Positions 1 to 7,100 of a stretch of DNA of 64,000 nucleotides are shown one piece after another. This DNA comes from Streptoalloteichus hindustanus (GTDB taxonomy: Bacteria > Actinomycetota > Actinomycetes > Mycobacteriales > Pseudonocardiaceae): positions 248,001 through 312,000 of the forward strand of contig NZ_FQVN01000007.1 of the NCBI RefSeq assembly GCF_900129375.1. Reading direction: 5' to 3'. How positions within the stretch are numbered: the first letter of the stretch is position 1; each line of letters begins with the position of its first letter. The notes under the pieces are model-generated. The model was not told the origin of the DNA and did no database searches. It saw only the letters and a list, made by a program, of their open reading frames with translations. The position numbers and the translations under genes are program-made.

Positions 1-1
1 C

Positions 2-445
2 GCCATCGGCCCGCGCCCCACCCGGGGCGACATCCCGTTGATCATCGGCGGCGGGGCCGAGGTCGCCTACGTCCGCGCCGCCCGCTTCGGCGCGGGGTGG
101 ATCGCGGCCAGCAGCATCACCCCGGACCAGCTCGGCGAGTCGGTCGAGCGCCTCCGCCAGCTGTGGACCGCCGAGGGCCGCCAGGGCGACCCCCGGGTCC
201 TGGCCCTCGCCTACTTCGCCCTCGGGCCGGACGCCCAGCGCGTCGCCGGGAACTACCTGTCCCACTACTACTCCTTCGCCGACGTCACGCCCGAGGCCGG
301 GCAGCGGATGGCGCTGACCGGGGAGAGCGCCGTCCGGGACGCGATCGCCCGCTACCGGTCCGCCGGCTGCGACGAGTTGTTGCTCTTCCCCTGCACGGCC
401 GACCCCACACAGGTCGACCTCCTGGCCCCGATCGCCCTGCGCTGA
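2..445 (+). CDS. LLM-class (luciferase-like) flavin-dependent oxidoreductase, 3' part
   Basis: Only the C-terminal part is present; the frame is open from base 2, so the gene begins outside the window. The stretch RAARFGAGWI, followed by a helical segment and a GCDELLLFPC strand close to the end, matches the C-terminal part of luciferase-like TIM-barrel oxidoreductases, many of which use coenzyme F420 or FMN in actinomycetes. The cofactor and substrate cannot be told from this piece. An internal TTG at base 38 is not needed as a start because the upstream codons continue the same fold. The stop is TGA. The next gene starts about 160 bases downstream with its own ribosome site, so it is probably a separate unit. 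Confidence 0.8.
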   Translation, partial: AIGPRPTRGDIPLIIGGGAEVAYVRAARFGAGWIAASSITPDQLGESVERLRQLWTAEGRQGDPRVLALAYFALGPDAQRVAGNYLSHYYSFADVTPEAGQRMALTGESAVRDAIARYRSAGCDELLLFPCTADPTQVDLLAPIALR

Positions 446-603
446 CCGTGGACCGGCCGTCACCTGCTCCCGACGAGGGGGCGCGCTGCACCAGCCGGGT
501 CCCCGTGCGTGACCTCACCACGGGCGTCGGGGATGCTGGGGGGACGTCTTCGGCCGGCCCGACCGGCCGGGGACACGACGTCAGCGGTGTACACAGGAGG
601 TCG

Positions 604-1617
604 GTGTTGCGTCGAGTGGTCGCGGTCCTGGTCGCGGGGGCCGCCGTGCTGGCCGGGTGTTCCTCGGGCAACGAGCAGGCGGGTGAGGCGCTCCAGGTCG
701 CGAAGTCCCTGGTCGCCGCCACCCCCGCCACCGCGCCCCCGACATCGGCCGCCCCCGCCGGCGCCGTGCACCCGCTGTCGCGCCCGGTCGCCGCCATGGC
801 CGTCGACCCCGGCAGCCGCACGCTCGCCCTCGCGGTCCGCCAGCCCGACGAGCTGCTCCTGCTCGGCCTCGACGACCTCGCCGGCACGCCCCGCGCCGTC
901 CCGCTGCCCGGCGCCGTCGAACAGCTCACCCTCGCCGGCTCCGAGCTGCTCGCCCCCGTGCCGAGCGCCGACCAGCTCCTGCGCGTGAAGCTGCCCGGCG
1001 GCGAGGTCGAGCGCGTCCCGGTCAGCGGTCAGCCCACCGGCGCGGTGATGGTCGGCCAGCGCACCGTGGTCGCCACCCCGGGCACCAGAAACATCACCGT
1101 CCTCAACGGCACCCGCGAGGAACGCCGCGTCGACGGGTTCCAGGGCGCCGCCGTCGTGCTGCCCAGCGACTCCCGCGCGCTGGTCATCGACCGGCTGCAC
1201 ACCTCGGTCACCCCGGTCGACCTCGACACGGGCAAGCTCGGCGCCGCCCTGCGCGCCGGCGACGGCGCCAGCAACGCCCTCGTCGACCGCTTCGGCCGCG
1301 CCTTCGTCGTCGACACCACCTCCGGGGAGCTGCTGGCCTTCACCGACACGCCCAACCAGCCGCTGCTCATGCGGCTGCGCTACCCGATGCCCGGAGCCCC
1401 GTGGGGGCTCGCCTACGACAGCAAGCGCGACCTGCTGTGGATCACCCTCACGCAGAGGAACGAACTGGTCGGCTACGACATCTCCGGCGCCGAGCCCGTC
1501 GAGCGACACCGCTTCCCCACCGTCCACCAGCCCAACTCGGTGGCCGTGGACCAGGACAGCGGGCGCGTCCTCGTGGCATCGGCCGACAGTGGAGGGGTAC
1601 AGGTGGTGCAGCCGTGA
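604..1617 (+). CDS. Lipoprotein with YncE-like beta-propeller
   Basis: Predicted exported lipoprotein of about 337 residues. An AGGAGG ribosome site at 595-600 points to GTG at 604 or TTG at 607; longer readings upstream lack a leader. The N-terminus has two arginines, a hydrophobic core and the lipobox LAGC followed by SSG, so the mature protein should be anchored by a diacylglyceryl cysteine. A Thr/Ala/Pro-rich linker follows. The rest is made of repeated strand-rich units (for example PWGLAYDSKRDLLWITL and PNSVAVDQDSGRVLVA) typical of YncE/NHL-like beta-propellers, which act as binding scaffolds. The stop overlaps the start of the next gene, so the two are probably co-translated. The ligand is unknown. 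Confidence 0.8.
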   Translation: MLRRVVAVLVAGAAVLAGCSSGNEQAGEALQVAKSLVAATPATAPPTSAAPAGAVHPLSRPVAAMAVDPGSRTLALAVRQPDELLLLGLDDLAGTPRAVPLPGAVEQLTLAGSELLAPVPSADQLLRVKLPGGEVERVPVSGQPTGAVMVGQRTVVATPGTRNITVLNGTREERRVDGFQGAAVVLPSDSRALVIDRLHTSVTPVDLDTGKLGAALRAGDGASNALVDRFGRAFVVDTTSGELLAFTDTPNQPLLMRLRYPMPGAPWGLAYDSKRDLLWITLTQRNELVGYDISGAEPVERHRFPTVHQPNSVAVDQDSGRVLVASADSGGVQVVQP

Positions 1618-1829
1618 GTGACGGGTTGGTGGTCGACGGGGACTGGGAGTACCAGCCGCTGCGACTCCCGCCGGGCGTGTCCCGACGGACCGCGGCGGTG
1701 CAGCTCGCCGTCCACGCGGAGTTCGCGGGGTGGGAGCTCTCCCGGGTGCTGCTCTACTCCGACGGCACGCGGAAGGTGTGGCTGCGCCGGCGCCGCACCG
1801 CGCCCGGCATCCCCGGGCTGTTCACCTAG
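1614..1829 (+). CDS. DUF5703 family small protein
   Basis: Protein of 71 residues. The GTG start at 1614 overlaps the TGA stop of the lipoprotein gene (GTGA), a usual arrangement for translational coupling. The sequence contains VDGDWEYQPLRLPPG near the N-terminus and LLYSDGTRKVWLRR near the C-terminus, a pattern I recognise from the short DUF5703 proteins found across actinobacteria. No catalytic motif, signal peptide or membrane segment is visible, so it is probably cytosolic. Its function is not known to me; coupling with a lipoprotein is the only contextual clue. Confidence 0.75.
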   Translation: MSDGLVVDGDWEYQPLRLPPGVSRRTAAVQLAVHAEFAGWELSRVLLYSDGTRKVWLRRRRTAPGIPGLFT

Positions 1830-1982
1830 TCCCCGCCGTCCGGCCGCCCTGCCCCCGTGTCCTCGAAGAGGCGTGCGGGCAGGGCTTCGCGGCGGGACCA
1901 CGACCTCCCGGTTGAAACCGACGCGGGAACGGGAACTCGAGAACCCGGCGCACTACGGCGCCTGGCGCGAGGGAGGTCGTCG

Positions 1983-2441
1983 ATGCGTTCCGTGGTCCGA
2001 GGCCTGGTGGCGGGAGCGGCGGGAACCGTCGCCCTGAACGTGCTCACCTATGCGGACATGCTGGTGCGAGCACGCTCCGCCAGCAGCGTTCCCGAAGACG
2101 TGGCCGGCCGGCTGGCCGACCAGGCCGGCATCCGGCTCGGCGACGAGCAGCAGGCGACCAACCGCAGGAGCGGCGCCGGGGCACTGCTCGGCTACGTGAC
2201 CGGCCTCGGTGTCGGCACGCTCTACGGCCTGATCCGTTGCCGCTGCAGCGGTCTTCCCACACTGCTGGCCGGGCCGGTACTCGGCGCCACCGCGATGGCC
2301 GCGAGCGACGTCCCCTCCGTAGCACTGGGCGTGACCAACCCCCGCGAGTGGGGCGCCCAGGGGTGGATCTCCGACATCGTCCCGCACCTGGTCTACGGCA
2401 TGGTCACCGCAGCCACGTTCGAAGCACTCACCTCGGACTGA
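1983..2441 (+). CDS. Small integral membrane protein of unknown function
   Basis: Protein of 152 residues starting at an ATG preceded by a GAGGGAGG-like ribosome site. An N-terminal hydrophobic segment starts at GLVAGAAGTVALNVL. Later segments (LLGYVTGLGVGTLYGLI, LLAGPVLGATAMAA and a C-terminal LVYGMVTAATFEAL) suggest three or four membrane passes with glycine-rich helices. A polar stretch around residues 30-60 lies between the first two. It resembles small DUF1440-like membrane proteins of actinomycetes, but I cannot name it firmly. It stands alone, with about 150 bases on the 5' side. Confidence 0.6.
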   Translation: MRSVVRGLVAGAAGTVALNVLTYADMLVRARSASSVPEDVAGRLADQAGIRLGDEQQATNRRSGAGALLGYVTGLGVGTLYGLIRCRCSGLPTLLAGPVLGATAMAASDVPSVALGVTNPREWGAQGWISDIVPHLVYGMVTAATFEALTSD

Positions 2442-2455
2442 CGCAGTCCAGCACC

Positions 2456-2782
2456 GGCGGCCCCGAGCTGGACGGGTTCAGGAAGGCGCCCGCCGGCTTC
2501 GGCGAGGCGCTGGCGATGTGCTCGGCGAACGGCCCCGTGGCCTACGTCGAGGCCGACTACTTCGGTGGGACAGGAACACAAACCGCGCAGGTGCGGAAGA
2601 ACGGGGCGGTGATCCTCGGTCCCCTGCACGTGGCCCTGGGAGAACCGTCGCCAGCGGCCGGCAGCCCGATCTCGCAGGCGCTGCAACGACTCGGCGTCGT
2701 CCGGGGCGGCCACCTCGACGAGTTCGACGCGGCAGGGCTCGGCCAGCCAATCGCCGCACCGAGAACTGGCTTCCCCCACAGC
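2456..2782 (+). pseudogene. Frameshifted remnant of a small conserved actinobacterial protein
   Basis: The reading frame from about 2456 gives GPVAYVEADYFGGTG, then SPISQALQRLGVV and LDEFDAAGLG, with a normal high-GC third-position bias. This layout recalls a family of roughly 100-150 residue actinobacterial proteins that end in a short R-T-E-D-W-L-like tail. Here that tail (RRTENWLP) appears in a different frame near 2755-2780, so the frame shifts between LDEFDAAGLG and the tail. No in-frame start or stop bounds it, and the 3' end runs into the oppositely oriented gene. The family assignment is from memory and tentative; the frame change is directly visible. Confidence 0.45.
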
Positions 2783-2796
2783 CTGACCCTGGCCCC

Positions 2797-4152
2797 TCAT
2801 CCGACCACCGAGGCGAGGTGGTCGAGTTCGTCGTCGTCGAGCGGGCGCAGGTGGGCCAGGGCGTTGCGCGCGTCCCGCAGCCGGAACAACCGCTGTCTGT
2901 CCGAAGTGGACAGACGAACGCGGCTCGTCTCCGCCGCCCAGCACATCGGCCCCAGTTCGAGGGTTGCCCGCACGAGGGTGCTCTCCGGCACCTCGCGGCC
3001 ACGCTGTTGGACGACTTCGGCGAGCACGGCCATGCTCGCCCTCGCCCGGAAGATCCGTTCCAGGGCGGCCCGTTCCTCGTCGATCACGGGCATCAGCGCC
3101 CGGTGCTGCCCCCGCCAGGCCAGGGTCTGCACCGGTGGGTCGGGCACCGCGGCCGGGCTCACCCGGATCTGCCGCTCCCACAGGTCGGCCGCGCCCTCGT
3201 TCCACGCGGAGCGCGTCTCGTTGGGGGGCCGGTCCCGACCGCGCCCCGGATCGGCCCGCACGGTGATCTGCTTGCAGGGAAAGCCGCGTACGGCGTCCGG
3301 CAACCCGGCCATCCGGCCGTTCCACGTCATCGCGAGGTGCTCGGCGAGACCGAGGTCCGGGCCGGCGACCTCCGCGATGACCTCCCGCGCCACCAGTTCT
3401 CGCAGCTCCGCCGCGCCCGAACCGACCGCACGCGGGCGAACCGAGGCGACGACGACCGCGGTGTCGAGCCGTCCCAGGACTCCCCACCACCAGTGCTCCC
3501 GGGTCGTCATCGGGTCGATGCGCCCCCGCACGTCCGGCAGGTCGTCGACGCGTGCGACGACCAGCAGACGAGGACGCTCCGCCGACGCGAGACCGTGCTC
3601 CTTTCCCGCTGCTGGTAACCGGACCAGCACGCCTCGCAGCGTGTCCCGGTCAGGCTCTCTCCACGCGCGCACCACAACCAGCTTTCCGCGCAGGGCCGGC
3701 CATGACGTGAGCGTGGCGACCGGGTCGTCCCCCAGATCCGACATGTCACCCACCGCTTCGGCGATTCGTTCCGGCAACGACACCACGTCCGGTGCGAACG
3801 CCCGAGGGAAGGAGGTGACCGGTGTGGGATCGATGTCGGCGAACAGCTCGCTCAGGTCCAGCTCGTTGCGTGCCCACTCCGGGGTTTCCCCGTCGTCGGC
3901 GGAGGTCACGAGCACCGGGCGCGGCGACACCGACGGCGCCGCACGCCACGCGTCGTCCTCCACGCCGGGAACCACGACGCAGTCCTGACCAACCAGGACC
4001 TCGGCCAGGAGATCGTCCACTTCGGACTGCCGGGTGAGGTGGTCCGGCAACCACCAGACGCAGCTGAAGCCCGCGACGAGGTCCGCGTTGACGCGGGCGA
4101 GATGGGCCGTCACGCCGGGCAGCGCGCCCATCCGCCAGGGGAGGTGGGTCAT
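2797..4152 (-). CDS. Protein with C-terminal HEPN-like domain, partner of the giant ATPase
   Basis: Protein of 451 residues. Its ATG at 4152-4150 overlaps the TGA stop of the upstream ATPase gene (ATGA), so the two are translationally coupled and probably work together. The first 300 residues alternate strands and helices (GKLVVVRAW, RPRLLVVARVDDLPD) without a convincing nucleotide-binding motif. The last 100 or so are helical and end with RDARNALAHL. RNALAH, near residues 427-432, fits the R-x4-6-H active-site motif of HEPN ribonucleases, as in Swt1-type and many toxin or antiviral HEPN proteins. A role as the RNase effector of a defence or stress system is an inference from motif and context. 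The longer reading starting at 4344 is not supported. Confidence 0.65.
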   Translation of the reverse strand: MTHLPWRMGALPGVTAHLARVNADLVAGFSCVWWLPDHLTRQSEVDDLLAEVLVGQDCVVVPGVEDDAWRAAPSVSPRPVLVTSADDGETPEWARNELDLSELFADIDPTPVTSFPRAFAPDVVSLPERIAEAVGDMSDLGDDPVATLTSWPALRGKLVVVRAWREPDRDTLRGVLVRLPAAGKEHGLASAERPRLLVVARVDDLPDVRGRIDPMTTREHWWWGVLGRLDTAVVVASVRPRAVGSGAAELRELVAREVIAEVAGPDLGLAEHLAMTWNGRMAGLPDAVRGFPCKQITVRADPGRGRDRPPNETRSAWNEGAADLWERQIRVSPAAVPDPPVQTLAWRGQHRALMPVIDEERAALERIFRARASMAVLAEVVQQRGREVPESTLVRATLELGPMCWAAETSRVRLSTSDRQRLFRLRDARNALAHLRPLDDDELDHLASVVG

Positions 4153-7100
4153 TCCGCCTGCCGCAGGGTGCGCAGGCAGCGGTGGACGACCCGGTCCAGC
4201 GCCAGCCCGTCCTCCCGCTGGTCGAGCAGGCCGCGCACGTCCAGCGCGTCGATCAGCTCCTTGACCTGGGGCCGCTCCACCTCCAACGCCGCCGCGACGT
4301 CGGCCGGTGGCACCACCTCTCCTGGCTCGAAGTAGTCGACCCACCCGTCGAGCCGTCGTCGCAGCTCGGGCCCCAACCCCACCTTGTCCAGGTGGTCCGC
4401 CGCGAGGGCGGGCTGGTCCGCGATGCGCCGGATCGCGGCCAGGGCCTGGGGCATGGTCGCTCCGCGGCTGATCACCTGCTGGATCACGTTCTCCACCAGG
4501 TCCGGCCAGCCGCCGGTCGCCTCGATCAGCTCACGACGTTGGGCGGGTGTGTTGAACGGGCACTCCGGCCAACCACGGATGCTGTCCTCGCTCCACCGCG
4601 TGGGCAGAACCGGTTCCGTGCCCGCGTATCCGGCCACGGAGGACGCGCTGTCCGGGTCGACCAACACGACGGCGGCACGCAACCGGAGTTCGGCGACCGG
4701 AGTGGACAGTCGCGTCACGACCTGCGCGACATCGCTGTCAGCGACACCGCGCAGGTCCGCCACCACGACCGCGGGCCCCTCGCTCTTCCTCGCGCTGGCC
4801 ACGGCCTTCTCCACGTCGGTGGCGGTCGCCGTCCGCACCTCGATCTCCCGCAGCTTCGCGTACACGCGGACGGCCTGGGAGACACGGTCGATGCCCAGGG
4901 CGTGGGTGGCTGCCACCACCGAGACTCCCGCGTTCTTCTCGCCGACGGCGAGGAGCTGGGCCAGCTCCCCCTCGGTGAGCGGACTTCGCCGCTCCCGCCC
5001 GCCCTGCTGGTCGAGCAGACGTCGGGCGAACCTCGGGTTGTACTCGTAGGGCAGGTCGAAGTCGGTCTCGGCGAGTTCCCGCTCCAGATCCGCCCGGGTG
5101 CCGAGCATGTTGACCACGTTGGGGCCGCGCACCGCGTAGCGGCTCTGGCTGGTCAGGGTGAGCAGACCGAGGCCGACCATCTCCTCCAGGTAGATCCGCA
5201 CCTGGGAGACCGTGAGCTGCTCGAAGCCAGCCGGCCACGCCTCCCTGGCCGCCTCCAGCAGCTCCTCAGGGGCGTAGGCCTCGCGGAACGCGTCGGCCAG
5301 CCCCCGCAACACGATCACCAGGGTCAGCACCCGGTAGCGGTCCTCCAGGTTGATCGTGAAGCGGAGCCGCTCGGCGATCCGGGCGCGCACGCGGTCGCTC
5401 GCCGCGATGGCCTCGACATCCGCCTCCGTCACGACCACCGGTGGACCGGCCGGTCCGTGGGAGCGGCGGTGCAGGGCCGTCACCAGCTCGTTGCAGAAGA
5501 TCTGGATCAGTCCGGGTTGGTAGTTCGTGGCGGCGAGCAGGCGCCAGACGAGTTCCGGTCGCTCGAACCGGTACCCCAACGCGGCCATCGGCCTCACCAC
5601 GAGCTGCTGGGCGTCAGCCGGTCGGAGCGGACCGACCAGGATGTCGGGGCCGCCGTGGGCCAACGGCACGTTGGACAGGTGCCCGAACCGCTGCACCTGG
5701 TGCAGCCCCGCGAAGACCACCTTGAACCGACGCCCGGTGGACTCCATCAACTCCTTCAACCGCAACACGTTGGGGAAGTGGGAGACACCTCCCGGGCCGG
5801 GAACCGCACCGGAGTCGGCGTTGAGGAACGCGTCGGCCTCGTCGGCCAGGAGCAGCACCCTCCTGGCGGGGTTCGCCGTGAGCCAGGCCCTGACCTGGGT
5901 CACCACCAGCGCGGCGTCCGCCTCGTCCGGGGTCCTGGGGCCGAGCACGCCACGGGACTTCAGCTCGGCTGTGAGCACCCGCCAGATGACCGAGGCGGGG
6001 TCCTGGTCACCGATCCCCGCGGCCTTCAGGTCCAGGTACACCGCGTGCTGGGTCACTCCGTTGTCGAAGTTCGCCTGGACCCGGCGCAACAGCGTGGACT
6101 TGCCGAGCTGGCGTCCACCGTAGACGAACAGGCCGCCATGTTCTCCGGCGACCTGTTCGATCTCCCGTGCACGTCCGACGAACACCTCCGGCGGCACCAG
6201 CCCGGCGACGAACGGCGTGTAGGGGTTGAGTCCGGTCCAGGGCAGGGTGACGCGCTGCGTCGCCCGCCAGGAACCGGGGGCGTTCGCCGCGACCCAGCCG
6301 ATCACGGCCGGGTCCACCACGAGCGCCTGCGCGTGGCCACTTCGGGACTCGGTGGCCAGGGACCGCCGTGCGGCGAGGTCCATCGCGTGCAGGTAGAGCA
6401 CGAGGGTGGCCCCGCCGTGGCCCACGTCGCCGAGCACGTCGAGCACCCCGCGCCCGCGAAGCTCGTCGGTCACGAGAAAAACCGTGTACTCGCCCCGCGC
6501 CGCGGAACCGAGTGCGGCCACATAGGACTGTTCGCTTATTCTGTCCACAGTGGATCGGAACTGCCGGACTCCCCGCCGGTTCCGGGTGCTCTCCCGGACG
6601 TGGCAGTCCTCCATGCCGAGCAGGCCGAGGACCGTGCGCACCAGCGCCGAGGTCCGGTGTGGGGCTCGGGCGCAGGAGTCGGCAAGGGCGTCCCACGCCG
6701 ACACGCCCGCCTCGGCGAGCTGCGTCAACGCGGTCAGTTTCCGTTCCCGCACGGTGAAGTCGGCCCAGGCGCGGGCGGTGTCCGGATGGCTTGCCGCCCG
6801 CTCGGCGCCCTTGCGCAGGACGGCGACGAACCCGGCCAGGTCCTCCCCCACGACCGGGTCCGCCTCCGGCAGTTCCGTGCCCTCGCGCAGGAACGCCAGG
6901 AACTCGTCGGCGGTCACCGTGTCACCGGCGTCGAGGAGCGCGCCGATGCGGTCGCGGTTCTTGCGTTCGGTGCTGAGCCGCCCCAACTCCTCGCGCAGAC
7001 GCGTGGCGTAGTTCTCCTGCCGCGCGCGGAGATCCGCGGTCAGCTCGTCGAGTTCGCGGGCGGCGACGTCGTACGCGCCGTCGGGCACTGTCGCCAACGA

